The notes under the pieces are model-generated. The model was not told the DNA's origin. It did no database searches and saw nothing but the letters and a program-made list of their open reading frames with translations. Positions 1 through 9,875 of a DNA stretch of 49,753 nt are shown piece after piece. A program made the position numbers and the translations under genes. The stretch comes from Actinacidiphila cocklensis (GTDB lineage Bacteria; Actinomycetota; Actinomycetes; Streptomycetales; Streptomycetaceae): the NCBI RefSeq assembly GCF_907177275.1, contig NZ_CAJSLV010000083.1, positions 1-49,753 of the forward strand. The letters are read 5' to 3'. The stretch's first letter is position 1. Every line of letters starts with the position of its first letter.

Positions 1-115
1 GCTGTTGAGTTCTCAAGGAACGGAAGCTTCCTTCGAGACCGTTTCACCGGCCCCTCCGGGCTTTCCCTTCGTTGTGTCTCCGACTTTAGCAGATGCTTTG
101 CGGTCGGATTTACCA
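1..115 (-). promoter_or_regulatory. Probable rRNA operon promoter and leader (16S gene outside window)
   Basis: Read on the minus strand, bases 23-1 spell a CCTTGAGAACTCAACAG element. I recall this block from the leader just upstream of 16S rRNA in Streptomyces. About 60 bases upstream is a TAAAGT -10-like hexamer (83-88), followed by a purine-rich stretch as in Streptomyces rrn promoters; the -35 is poorly defined. Transcription would leave the window at its left edge. No coding frame fits this stretch. The identification rests on memory of the conserved block; the 16S gene itself is not visible. Confidence 0.65.
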
Positions 116-178
116 ACCCCGTTTCGAGAACATACGTTTCCGCGGTTCTCGTCGAGGCGGTTGTGCCAACGTACTGGA

Positions 179-210
179 GCGGGCCACCGGATGCAAATCC
201 GGTGGCCCGC
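179..210 (-). terminator. Perfect 14-bp hairpin downstream of rnj
   Basis: The arms are GCGGGCCACCGGAT (179-192) and its exact complement (197-210), with a 4-base loop. The hairpin lies 26 bases past the rnj stop. There is no T-run, which is usual for high-G+C terminators. It separates rnj transcription from the putative rRNA promoter beyond it. Confidence 0.75.
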
Positions 211-235
211 CCGTGGTCAGTGGCTTGACGGAGGG

Positions 236-1921
<1,686 letters not shown>

Positions 1922-2063
1922 AAGTTTCTCCCTACCACGCACGCCGGATGGGCCTTCCTGGGCCGTGGCGCGCGGAACTGTGTGTGACTTTTACGGTGGT
2001 GCACCGTCATTCGGGCGGTGCCTCTGTCTTCGGGTGGTGCGTATTCAGTTGTGAAGTCTGTTG

Positions 2064-2963
2064 TCAGAGGTGTACCCCGCCGGCGGCGAGATCCTTCCTG
2101 AGGCGTTCCGTGGCGTCCGCGTCAAGTTCGGTGAGCGGGAGCCGGAGCGGGCCTGCGGGCAGTCCGCGCAGCGCCAGGGCCGTCTTGGTGGTGATGACGC
2201 CCTGGGCGCGGAACATGCCGGTGAAGACCGGGAGCAGCCGCTGGTGGATCTCTGCCGCCTTGGCGACATCGCCGCCGGTGTACGCGTCCAGCAGGGCGCG
2301 CAGCTCGGGGGTGACGAGGTGGCCGACGACGGAGACGAAGCCTGCGGCGCCGATGGAGAGCAGCGGCAGGTTCAGCATGTCGTCGCCCGAATACCAGGCC
2401 AAGCCGCTGCGGCCGAGTGCCCAGCTCGCGGCGCCGAGGTCGCCCTTGGCGTCCTTGTTGGCGACGATCCTGGGGTGCTCCGCCAGCCGGACGATGGTCT
2501 CGGTTTCCAGCGGGACGCCGCTGCGGCCGGGGATGTCGTAGAGCATGACCGGCAGGTCGGTGGCGTCGGCGATGGCCGTGAAGTGCCGGACGAGGCCTTC
2601 CTGCGGCGGCTTGCTGTAGTACGGCGTGACCGTGAGCAGGCCGTGGGCGCCGCTGCGCTCGGCCTGGCGGGCCAGCTCGATGCTGTGCCGGGTGTCGTTG
2701 GTTCCGACGCCGGCGATGACGAAGGCGCGGTCGCCTACGGCCTCGACCACGGCCCGTACGAGCTGGTCTTTCTCCGTGTCGCTCGTGGTGGGCGACTCCC
2801 CGGTGGTGCCGTTGACGACGAGCCCGTCGTTGCCCGCGTCCACGAGGTGGGCGGCGAGCTGCTGGGCGCCGGCGAGGTCGAGTGCGCCGTCCATGGTGAA
2901 CGGCGTGACCATTGCGGTCAGTACCCGCCCGAAGGGGGCCTTGGGGGTGGAGGTCGGAGCCAT
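2064..2963 (-). CDS. dapA: 4-hydroxy-tetrahydrodipicolinate synthase (DapA)
   Basis: Condenses pyruvate with aspartate semialdehyde, the first committed step of lysine and diaminopimelate synthesis in the cytoplasm. The 299-residue TIM-barrel protein shows GTTGE (residues 52-56), the catalytic tyrosine in LYDIPGR (Y142) and the Schiff-base lysine in NKDAKG (K170). I chose the ATG at 2963 (MAPTSTPK). The longer frame to 3053 adds an Arg-rich stretch that overlaps the promoter spacer and leader. A good promoter lies about 110 bases upstream. The dapB gene of the same pathway is 2.1 kb away in a separate operon. Confidence 0.96.
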   Translation of the reverse strand: MAPTSTPKAPFGRVLTAMVTPFTMDGALDLAGAQQLAAHLVDAGNDGLVVNGTTGESPTTSDTEKDQLVRAVVEAVGDRAFVIAGVGTNDTRHSIELARQAERSGAHGLLTVTPYYSKPPQEGLVRHFTAIADATDLPVMLYDIPGRSGVPLETETIVRLAEHPRIVANKDAKGDLGAASWALGRSGLAWYSGDDMLNLPLLSIGAAGFVSVVGHLVTPELRALLDAYTGGDVAKAAEIHQRLLPVFTGMFRAQGVITTKTALALRGLPAGPLRLPLTELDADATERLRKDLAAGGVHL

Positions 2964-3072
2964 GGGTCCCACGCTACTCGGTGTGTACGGGGGCACGCAG
3001 CCGCGGGACCTGCGCAAAGGACTCCGGCGGTGTCTGCTCGGGGGTTCAGGCACCGCCGGGGTCCGTTTCTGC

Positions 3073-3102
3073 AGCCTAGATGAACCTCACTAATGCCTGC
3101 AA
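3073..3102 (-). promoter_or_regulatory. dapA promoter
   Basis: On the minus strand, TTGCAG (3102-3097) and TAGGCT (3078-3073) are separated by 18 bases, close to the vegetative consensus. The implied start near 3066 gives a leader of about 100 bases before the dapA ATG. The perfect inverted repeat TCCGAA-CAC-TTCGGA (3103-3117) abuts the -35 and is a candidate operator. Confidence 0.6.
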
Positions 3103-3117
3103 TCCGAACACTTCGGA
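3103..3117. repeat. Perfect 6-bp inverted repeat upstream of the dapA -35
   Basis: TCCGAA (3103-3108) and TTCGGA (3112-3117) flank a CAC centre. The site lies between the thyX terminator hairpin and the dapA promoter, directly against the -35 hexamer. It could be an operator or a weak hairpin; no regulator is identified. Confidence 0.45.
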
Positions 3118-3131
3118 CATTCGCCTGCGAT

Positions 3132-3149
3132 GGGGCGGTCGGCCGCCCC
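3132..3149 (-). terminator. Hairpin directly after thyX
   Basis: GGGGCGG (3132-3138) pairs with CCGCCCC (3143-3149) around a TCGG loop, starting one base past the thyX stop. It is short but perfect, and it lies before the separate dapA promoter, consistent with a terminator. Confidence 0.55.
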
Positions 3150-3150
3150 G

Positions 3151-3909
3151 CTACGGGGCGACACGCCCGTTGGCGTTGAACGCCGCATGGGTGAGCGGCA
3201 TCAGCTCCGCCCAGGCCGTCTCCATCCGCTCGCCGACCATCTCGATCTCCCGCTGAGGGAAGGACGGCACCGCTGCCAGCTCGTGCTGGGTGCGCAGGCC
3301 CAGGAAGTGCATCAGCGAGCGAGCGTTGCAGGTCGCGTACATCGACGAGAACAGGCCGACCGGGAGGGTGGCCCTGGCCACCTCGCGGGCGACCCCGTCG
3401 GCGAGCATCGCCTGGTACGCCGCGTACGACTGCGCGTAGGACTCCTCCATGGCCGCGACGGTCTGCTTGTGCTGTTCGGGTGTCCCGTGCACGAACTCGT
3501 ACTTGCCCGGGCGGCCCTGCTGCACCAGCTTGCGGTCGGGACCCGGCACGTAGAAGACCGGCTGCAGCTCGCGGTAGCGGCCGGACTCCTCGTTGTAGGA
3601 CCAGCCGACGCGGTGGCGCATGAACTCGCGGAAGACGAAGATCGGCGCGCTGACGAAGAAGGTCATCGAGTTGTGCTCGAAGGGGCTGCCGTGGCGGTCC
3701 CGCATCAGGTAGTTGATCAGGCCCTTGGAACGCTCCGGGTCCTTGGTCAGCTCTTCGAGTGACTGCTCGCCCGCGGTGGAGACACGGGCCGCCCACAGGA
3801 CGTCGGAGTCCGACGCGCTGTGCTTGACGAGGTCGACGGTGACGTCGTCCCGGAACTCGACGGGGGCCGGCGGGGCGGCGGGGGTCCCGGTGGGGAGGTC
3901 GGTCGGCAC
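3151..3909 (-). CDS. thyX: Flavin-dependent thymidylate synthase ThyX
   Basis: Methylates dUMP to dTMP using methylene-tetrahydrofolate, with FAD and NADPH as reductants. The family signature is visible as RHRVGWSYNEESGRY (from residue 98), together with the FEHNSMTFF segment and a C-terminal arginine- and asparagine-rich end (FNANGRVAP). Eight residues separate RHR from the signature serine, against the textbook seven. I chose the GTG at 3909 over the ATG at 3936. It has AGGAAGGA upstream at good spacing, and a TAGGCT -10-like hexamer (3952-3947) would put the transcript start near 3940. The product is 252 residues. Confidence 0.94.
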   Translation of the reverse strand: MPTDLPTGTPAAPPAPVEFRDDVTVDLVKHSASDSDVLWAARVSTAGEQSLEELTKDPERSKGLINYLMRDRHGSPFEHNSMTFFVSAPIFVFREFMRHRVGWSYNEESGRYRELQPVFYVPGPDRKLVQQGRPGKYEFVHGTPEQHKQTVAAMEESYAQSYAAYQAMLADGVAREVARATLPVGLFSSMYATCNARSLMHFLGLRTQHELAAVPSFPQREIEMVGERMETAWAELMPLTHAAFNANGRVAP

Positions 3910-4091
3910 CGGAGTGTCCTTCCTGCTGGGCGGCATTGCGGCGACCAGCCTAGGCGCTGGGTGTGACAGCGGCCCGCAGCCGATCGGCCGACCCGAAGTA
4001 GCCGAGGGGCCGCCGGGGCGGCTAGCCTCACCGGATCGGAGTGCACCCCGCTCCGACCTGCCCCCGCTGGAACCGGAAGAGGATTCTCCGC

Positions 4092-4637
4092 GTGTCCCTG
4101 CCCTACAGCTCCGTGACCGCCACGACCGACGACCTGGCGGCCGGACGTCCCCTCCCCCACCTCGAGCAGGACCGCTGGATGCGGCCGTACCGCCCGGGGC
4201 CGTGGCGGGTCGCCCCCGCGGCGCTGGCGCTGATGCTCGCCTCGTATCTGATGTTCGCCGCGCTGATCATGGCCGCCGCGGGCAACACCCAGGGTGCGGG
4301 GGTGCTCCTGGCGGTGGCGCTCGCGGTGATTGCGGCCACCCTGCGGCTGCTGCGGGTCGGCGTGTGGGTGAGCGGCAAGGGGCTGCGGCAGACGACCTTC
4401 TTCAGCACCGTGACCGTGCCGTGGCGCAAGGTCGCCTCGGTGCGCACCGCGCAGCAGCCGGTGCGGGTGCTGGGGCTGCCGCGCAGCGTCCAGGGCCAGG
4501 CGCTGATCATCACCCGGAAGGGCGGTGAGCCGCTGCGCGCGCAGCTCACCGACCACAACGCGGACTTCCTCGGCCGGGTCGAGGCGTTCGACATGGCCGC
4601 CGACACCATCGAGGGCTGGGCCTCGGAACTGCGCTGA
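4092..4637 (+). CDS. PH-like domain membrane protein, conserved hypothetical
   Basis: A 181-residue protein. Two adjacent hydrophobic helices (about residues 46-90) are followed by a soluble domain with the VGVWVSGKGLRQTTFF...VPWRKVASVR pattern typical of bacterial PH-like (bPH) domains that sit behind two membrane helices. The tail is short and acidic (DTIEGWASELR). The start is the GTG at 4092, with AGAGGA 8 bases upstream; the frame also opens earlier. It is divergent from thyX and ends 15 bases from the stop of the next, convergent gene. The specific function is unknown. Confidence 0.75.
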   Translation: MSLPYSSVTATTDDLAAGRPLPHLEQDRWMRPYRPGPWRVAPAALALMLASYLMFAALIMAAAGNTQGAGVLLAVALAVIAATLRLLRVGVWVSGKGLRQTTFFSTVTVPWRKVASVRTAQQPVRVLGLPRSVQGQALIITRKGGEPLRAQLTDHNADFLGRVEAFDMAADTIEGWASELR

Positions 4638-4652
4638 GCAGTCCCTTCCGGG

Positions 4653-5102
4653 TCAGCGCGGCGGCTTGCCGTCGTGCAGCGCGATCGCGCGCTGCATCGC
4701 CTTGCGCGCCCGCGGCGTGTCGCGGGCGTCGAAGTAGGCCACGGCCAGCCGGAACCAGTTGCGCCAGTCGTCCGGCGCCGCCTCGGTCTCGGCCTGCCGC
4801 CTGGCGAAGACCGCGTCGGCCGAGTCCCGGTCGATACGGCCGCTCGGCGTACGGGCCAGCTCGTCGACCGGCAGGCCGCCCTCGGCCTCCAGCTCCCGGC
4901 CGAGCCGTCCGGCGTGCCGGGCGAACTGCGTGGTGTGCCAGAGGAACCAGGCGCCGATCAGCGGCAGCACGAGCACCGCGACGCCGAAGGCGACGGTGAC
5001 CGGGCGGCCGTCCGCGATGAGCAGCACCCCCCGGTCGCCGACCAGGACGAAGTAGAACAGCAGCGCGGCGGCGGAGACGGCGTAGCTGAGTTTGGAGCGC
5101 AT
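4653..5102 (-). CDS. Small membrane protein with C-terminal TPR-like helices
   Basis: A 149-residue product starting MRSKLSYAV. Two predicted membrane helices (about residues 5-25 and 38-58) precede a soluble C-terminus. A segment reading WRNWFRLAVAYFDARDTPRARKAMQRAI looks like one tetratricopeptide helix pair. The ATG lies 4 bases after the dapB stop, so it is probably translated with dapB. It is the last gene of the rpsO-pnp-M16-dapB run. No enzymatic motif is seen and the role is unknown. Confidence 0.75.
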   Translation of the reverse strand: MRSKLSYAVSAAALLFYFVLVGDRGVLLIADGRPVTVAFGVAVLVLPLIGAWFLWHTTQFARHAGRLGRELEAEGGLPVDELARTPSGRIDRDSADAVFARRQAETEAAPDDWRNWFRLAVAYFDARDTPRARKAMQRAIALHDGKPPR

Positions 5103-5106
5103 GCGG

Positions 5107-5880
5107 TCAGTCCTCTTGGGAGCCGGGTTCCGTGCCGTCGAGGAAGTTCTCCAGCCCGTAGGTGAGGCCGGGGACACCGGGGACGGTACGGGCGGCGAGC
5201 AGGATGCCGGGCATGAAGCTGCTGTGGTGCAGCGAGTCGTGCCGGATGGTGATGGTCTCGCCGGTGCCGCCGAACAGCACCTCCTGGTGGGCGAGCAGGC
5301 CGCGCAGCCTTACCGAGTGCACCGGCACGCCCTGGACGTCCGCGCCGCGGGCGCCGTCGAGGCCGTGGGTGGTCGGGTCGTGCTGCGGGCCGAGGCCGGC
5401 CTCGGCCCGGGCGGCGGCGATCAGCTGGGCCGTGCGGGTGGCGGTGCCGCTGGGGGCGTCCGCCTTGTTGTCGTGGTGCAGCTCGATGACCTCGGCCGAC
5501 TCGAACCAGCGGGCCGCCTGCCGGGCGAACTGCATGGTCAGGACGGCGCCGATGGAGAAGTTCGGGGCGACGAGCACCCCGGTGCCCGGGGCGGCGGCCA
5601 GCCACCCGGTCAGCCGGCTTAGGCGCTCCTCGGTCCACCCGGTGGTGCCGACCACGGCGTGGATGCCGTGCCCGACGCAGAATTCCAGGTTGCCCATGAC
5701 CGCGTCGGGGTGGGTCAGTTCCACCACGACCTGGGCGCCGGCCTCGGTCAGCGCCTCCAGCCGGTCGTCGCGGTCGATCGCGGCGACCAGGTCGAGGTCG
5801 TCGGCGGCCTCGACGGCGGCGGCCGCCGCCGAGCCGATCCGGCCCTGGGCGCCGATGACGGCCACACGGAGCTTGCTCAT
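5107..5880 (-). CDS. dapB: 4-hydroxy-tetrahydrodipicolinate reductase (DapB)
   Basis: NAD(P)H-dependent second step of the diaminopimelate pathway. The 257-residue product begins with the dinucleotide-binding motif VAVIGAQGRIGSAAA. It contains the GTTGW cofactor segment and the active-site stretch ELHHDNKADAPSGTA, with the catalytic histidine and lysine. The C-terminus ends with the family's F(M)PGILLAARTVPGVPGLTYGLE-like region. The ATG at 5880 has GGAGGA 9 bases upstream; the 80 residues before it in the open frame are Arg/Pro-rich shadow. The M16 peptidase gene lies 68 bases upstream. Confidence 0.96.
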   Translation of the reverse strand: MSKLRVAVIGAQGRIGSAAAAAVEAADDLDLVAAIDRDDRLEALTEAGAQVVVELTHPDAVMGNLEFCVGHGIHAVVGTTGWTEERLSRLTGWLAAAPGTGVLVAPNFSIGAVLTMQFARQAARWFESAEVIELHHDNKADAPSGTATRTAQLIAAARAEAGLGPQHDPTTHGLDGARGADVQGVPVHSVRLRGLLAHQEVLFGGTGETITIRHDSLHHSSFMPGILLAARTVPGVPGLTYGLENFLDGTEPGSQED

Positions 5881-5948
5881 CGTTTCGGGGTCCTCCGAGT
5901 CATGCGTACGGGTGGGTGCTGCGCGGACGGGTGCGGCGCGCGGCCCGG

Positions 5949-7325
5949 CTAGGAGACGGCTTCGTGCAGGCGGGCGGTCTGCTTCTGCTTGAGCGGGCCG
6001 ATGGCGGCCAGCGAGGGGCGCTGCCCGAGCACGTCGCGGGCGACCGCGCGCACCTCGTCGGGGGTCACGGCGGCGATCTTCGCCAGCAGGTCGTCGACTG
6101 AGAGCTGGTCGCCCCAGCACAGCTCGCTCTTGCCGATCCGGTTCATCAGCGCGCCGGTGTCCTCCAGGCCGAGGACGGTCGACCCGGACAGCTGGCCGAT
6201 GGCGCGGCGCAGCTCCTCGTCGGTCAGGCCGTGCTCGGCGACCTGGTTCAGCTCGTCCCGGCAGATCTTGAGCACTTCCGGCACCCGGGCGGGCTGGCAG
6301 CCCGCGTAGACGCCGAAGAGGCCGCAGTCGGCGAAGGAGGAGGTGTAGGAGTAGACCGAGTAGGCCAGGCCGCGCTTCTCGCGGACCTCCTGGAAGAGCC
6401 GGGAGCTCATGCCGCCGCCGAGGGCGGTGTTGAGCACGCCCAGCGCCCAGCGCCGCTCGTCGGTGCGGGACAGGCCGGGCATGCCGAGGACGACATGGGC
6501 CTGCTCGGTGCGCCGGTCGAGCACCTCCACCCGGCCGGCAGTGCGCAACGTGCGGGCGCCGTCGCGGGGCGGCTGCGGCTGCGCGTCGGGGTCGCGCAGA
6601 GCCCCGGCCCGGTCGAAGGCGCGGCGGACCTGGCGTACCAGGCCGGCGTGGTCGATGTTGCCCGCCGCGGCGACCACCAGGCGGGTGGGGTCGTAGTGCT
6701 TGCGGTAGAAGCGGGCGACCTGGTCGCGGGTGAGCGCGTTGATGGTCTCGACGGTGCCGAGGACGGGGCGGCCGAGCGGCGTGTCGCCGAGCATGGCGGT
6801 GCTGAACAGGTCGTGGACCTGGTCGCCTGGGTCGTCCTCGGTCATCGCGATCTCCTCCAGGACGACGCCGCGCTCGGCGTCGATGTCCTCCTGGCGGATC
6901 AGCGACCCGGTGAGCATGTCGCAGACCACGTCGATGGCCAGCGGCAGGTCGGTGTCGAGCACCCGGGCGTAGTAGCAGGTGTACTCCTTGGCGGTGAACG
7001 CGTTCATCTCGCCGCCGACCGCGTCGACCGCGGCGGAGATGTCGAGCGCGCTGCGCCGCCGGGTGCCCTTGAAGAGCAGGTGCTCCAGATAGTGGGTGGC
7101 GCCGTTGAGCACCGGGGTCTCGTCGCGTGAGCCGACGGCCGCCCAGATGCCGAACGTGGCGGAGCGCACCGTCGGCAGCGTCTCGGTGACGACCCGCAGG
7201 CCGCCGGGGAGCACGCTACGGCGCACCGTGCCGATGCCGTCGGTGCCGGGCAGCAGGGTCCGCGTGCGGACGGCCCGCCCCTTGGTGGAGGGGCGGGCCG
7301 TCGCGGCGGTGGAGCGGGTCGTCAC
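5949..7325 (-). CDS. M16-family zinc metallopeptidase
   Basis: A 458-residue pitrilysin/insulinase-type peptidase. The inverted zinc motif HYLEH (H78, E81, H82) is present. The third ligand is a glutamate in ERGVVLEEIAM about 75 residues later, so the enzyme should be active. Two homologous M16 halves are visible. The GTG start overlaps the pnp stop (GTGA), so it is translationally coupled to polynucleotide phosphorylase, an arrangement I recall from other actinomycetes. The substrate is not predictable. No signal peptide is evident, so a cytoplasmic peptide-processing role is likely. Confidence 0.9.
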   Translation of the reverse strand: MTTRSTAATARPSTKGRAVRTRTLLPGTDGIGTVRRSVLPGGLRVVTETLPTVRSATFGIWAAVGSRDETPVLNGATHYLEHLLFKGTRRRSALDISAAVDAVGGEMNAFTAKEYTCYYARVLDTDLPLAIDVVCDMLTGSLIRQEDIDAERGVVLEEIAMTEDDPGDQVHDLFSTAMLGDTPLGRPVLGTVETINALTRDQVARFYRKHYDPTRLVVAAAGNIDHAGLVRQVRRAFDRAGALRDPDAQPQPPRDGARTLRTAGRVEVLDRRTEQAHVVLGMPGLSRTDERRWALGVLNTALGGGMSSRLFQEVREKRGLAYSVYSYTSSFADCGLFGVYAGCQPARVPEVLKICRDELNQVAEHGLTDEELRRAIGQLSGSTVLGLEDTGALMNRIGKSELCWGDQLSVDDLLAKIAAVTPDEVRAVARDVLGQRPSLAAIGPLKQKQTARLHEAVS

Positions 7326-9544
7326 TTGGCCGACTCGTCCTTCGCGTCCTCGGCGTCGCCGTCCTCGCCCTCGACGACGGGGACGAGCGAGAGCTTGCCG
7401 CGCTGGTCGATCTCGGCGATCTCGACCTGCACCTTGGCGCCGACGCCGAGCACGTCCTCGACGTTCTCGACGCGCTTTCCGCCGGCGAGCTTGCGGATCT
7501 GCGAGATGTGCAGCAGGCCGTCCTTGCCGGGCATCAGCGAGACGAAGGCGCCGAACGTGGTGGTCTTCACCACCGTGCCCAGGTAGCGCTCGCCGACCTC
7601 GGGCATGGTCGGGTTGGCGATCTGGTTGATCACCGCACGCGCCGCCTCGGCCTGCGAGCCCTCGGTGGCGCCGATCAGCACCGTGCCGTCGTCCTCGATG
7701 GAGATGTCGGCGCCGGTGTCCTCCTGGATCTGGTTGATCATCTTGCCCTTGGGGCCGATGACCTCGCCGATCTTGTCCACCGGGATCTTGATGCTGATGA
7801 TCCGCGGCGCGTTCGGCGACATCTCGTCCGGGGAGTCGATGGCCTCCATCATCACGTCGAGGATGTGCAGCCGGGCGTCGCGGGCCTGCTTGAGGGCCGC
7901 GGCCAGCACGGACGCGGGAATGCCGTCCAGCTTGGTGTCCAGCTGCAGCGCGGTCACGAACTTCTTCGTGCCGGCGACCTTGAAGTCCATGTCACCGAAC
8001 GCGTCCTCGGCGCCGAGGATGTCGGTCAGCGCGACGTAGTGCGTCTCGCCCTCGATCTCCTGCGAGATCAGGCCCATGGCGATACCGGCGACGGGGGCCT
8101 TGAGCGGCACACCGGCGTTCAGCAGCGACATGGTGGAGGCGCAGACCGAGCCCATCGAGGTGGAGCCGTTGGAGCCCAGCGCCTCGGAGACCTGGCGGAT
8201 CGCGTAGGGGAACTCCTCGCGGGTCGGCAGGACCGGGATCAGGGCGCGCTCGGCGAGCGCGCCGTGGCCGATCTCGCGGCGCTTGGGCGAGCCCACGCGG
8301 CCGGTCTCGCCGACCGAGTACGGCGGGAAGTTGTAGTTGTGCATGTAGCGCTTGCGGGTCTCGGGCGCCAGGGTGTCGAGCTGCTGCTCCATCCGGAGCA
8401 TGTTCAGCGTGGTGACGCCCAGGATCTGCGTCTCGCCGCGCTCGAAGAGGGCCGAACCGTGCACCCGCGGGATCGCCTCGACCTCGGCGGCCAGCGTACG
8501 GATGTCGGTGACGCCGCGGCCGTCGATGCGGACCTTGTCGCGGATCACGCGCTGGCGGACCAGCTTCTTGGTCAGCGAGCGGTAGGCCGCGGAGATCTCC
8601 TTCTCACGGCCCTCGAACTGCGGCAGCAGCTTCTCGGCGGCCAGCGCCTTGACCCGGTCCAGCTCGGACTCGCGGGCCTGCTTGCCGGCGATCGTCAGCG
8701 CCGAGGCCAGCTCGCCGGTGACGGCGGACTCCAGGGCCTCGAAGACGTCGTCCTGGTAGTCCAGGAAGATCGGGAACTCGGCGGTGGGCTTGGCCGCCTT
8801 GGCCGCCAGCTCGGACTGCGCCTTGCACAGCACCTTGATGAACGGCTTGGACGCCTCCAGTCCGCCCGCGACGATCTCCTCGGTCGGCGCCTCGGCGCCG
8901 CCCTCGACGAGCTTGATCGTCTTGTCGGTGGCCTCGGCCTCGACCATCATGATCGCGACGTCGCCGTCGTCCAGCGCGCGGCCGGCGACGACCATGTCGA
9001 AGACGGCCTCCTCCAGCTCGCTGTGCGTCGGGAAGGCCACCCACTGGCCGCGGATCAGCGCGACGCGGACGCCGCCGATCGGGCCGGAGAAGGGCAGGCC
9101 GGCCAGCTGCGTGGAGCAGGAGGCGGCGTTGATGGCGACCACGTCGTAGAGGTGGTCGGGGTTGAGCGCCATGACCGTGCAGACGACCTGGATCTCGTTG
9201 CGCAGGCCCTTGACGAAGGACGGGCGCAGCGGGCGGTCGATCAGCCGGCAGGTGAGGATGGCGTCCTCGGACGGGCGGCCCTCGCGGCGGAAGAAGGAAC
9301 CGGGGATCCGGCCGGCCGCGTACATGCGCTCCTCGACGTCCACCGTGAGGGGGAAGAAGTCGAAGTGCTCCTTGGGCTGCTTGGAGGCGCTGGTGGCCGA
9401 CAGCACCATGGTGTCGTCGTCCAGGTAGGCCACGGCGGAGCCGGCGGCCTGGCGGGCCAGCCGGCCCGTCTCGAAGCGGATGGTGCGGGTGCCGAAGGTT
9501 CCGTTGTCGATCACGGCTTCGGCGTAGTGGGTCTCGTTCTCCAC
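7322..9544 (-). CDS. pnp: Polynucleotide phosphorylase
   Basis: Phosphorolytic 3'-5' exoribonuclease and 3'-tailing enzyme. The 740-residue protein has two RNase PH-like domains (the second around GSNGSTSMGSVCA). A KH domain (IPVDKIGEVIGPKGKMINQIQ) and a C-terminal S1 domain (GTVVKTTTFGAFVSLMPGKDG) follow, and the tail is acidic. The start is the GTG at 9544 (product MENETHYAEAV), with GAGGAG upstream. The length fits Streptomyces PNPase. It lies downstream of rpsO in the conserved rpsO-pnp order and overlaps the next gene. Confidence 0.97.
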   Translation of the reverse strand: MENETHYAEAVIDNGTFGTRTIRFETGRLARQAAGSAVAYLDDDTMVLSATSASKQPKEHFDFFPLTVDVEERMYAAGRIPGSFFRREGRPSEDAILTCRLIDRPLRPSFVKGLRNEIQVVCTVMALNPDHLYDVVAINAASCSTQLAGLPFSGPIGGVRVALIRGQWVAFPTHSELEEAVFDMVVAGRALDDGDVAIMMVEAEATDKTIKLVEGGAEAPTEEIVAGGLEASKPFIKVLCKAQSELAAKAAKPTAEFPIFLDYQDDVFEALESAVTGELASALTIAGKQARESELDRVKALAAEKLLPQFEGREKEISAAYRSLTKKLVRQRVIRDKVRIDGRGVTDIRTLAAEVEAIPRVHGSALFERGETQILGVTTLNMLRMEQQLDTLAPETRKRYMHNYNFPPYSVGETGRVGSPKRREIGHGALAERALIPVLPTREEFPYAIRQVSEALGSNGSTSMGSVCASTMSLLNAGVPLKAPVAGIAMGLISQEIEGETHYVALTDILGAEDAFGDMDFKVAGTKKFVTALQLDTKLDGIPASVLAAALKQARDARLHILDVMMEAIDSPDEMSPNAPRIISIKIPVDKIGEVIGPKGKMINQIQEDTGADISIEDDGTVLIGATEGSQAEAARAVINQIANPTMPEVGERYLGTVVKTTTFGAFVSLMPGKDGLLHISQIRKLAGGKRVENVEDVLGVGAKVQVEIAEIDQRGKLSLVPVVEGEDGDAEDAKDESAK

Positions 9545-9875
9545 TATGGGGATTCTCCTCGTCCTTGCCCGCGGGGCGTGTCCCCGTGGGCCATCGGTGG
9601 AGGGGCGTCCTGCCGGGGGCCGGTCTTCGATCGAAGCCACCGGGGGTGGAACCACCCGGGGGCCACTACCGAGGACCGGCTACTGCGGCGGATAGGAGGA
9701 CGCTCCTCCTCATACGTTGTCAACAGCACCATTGCACCAGACGACGCAGGTGTCGCGCACGTCATGTGCGCGCCTGGTAGCCGGGTGGTCACGAACTCGG
9801 TGCCGGTGACAGGTTTCGGTGCATATGGCAAAGGGAGCGGCCCCGTCGTGCGGGCACCGCTCCCCTCCACGCGTC
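9545..9875 (-). other. rpsO-pnp intergenic region with hairpins
   Basis: A 331-base gap with no plausible gene. It holds the strong rpsO-proximal hairpin (listed separately), then a TTGACA hexamer on the minus strand (around 9723-9718). A small perfect hairpin AGGAGGA-CGC-TCCTCCT (9694-9710) and a GGGTGG-AA-CCACCC hairpin near 9645 lie before pnp. In S. coelicolor and S. antibioticus this gap is known to carry an RNase III-processed hairpin and a separate pnp promoter. The TTGACA is a candidate -35, but I see no convincing -10 at 17-18 bases. Confidence 0.5.
9833..9864 (-). terminator. rpsO-pnp intergenic hairpin (attenuator / RNase III site candidate)
   Basis: GGGAGCGG (9833-9840) pairs with CCGCTCCC (9857-9864), and an inner CCCG/CGGG adds length. 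On the minus strand the stem is followed by CCCTTTGCC. It begins 12 bases after the rpsO stop. Its position fits the known Streptomyces intergenic hairpin cut by RNase III and acting as a partial terminator. Confidence 0.75.
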
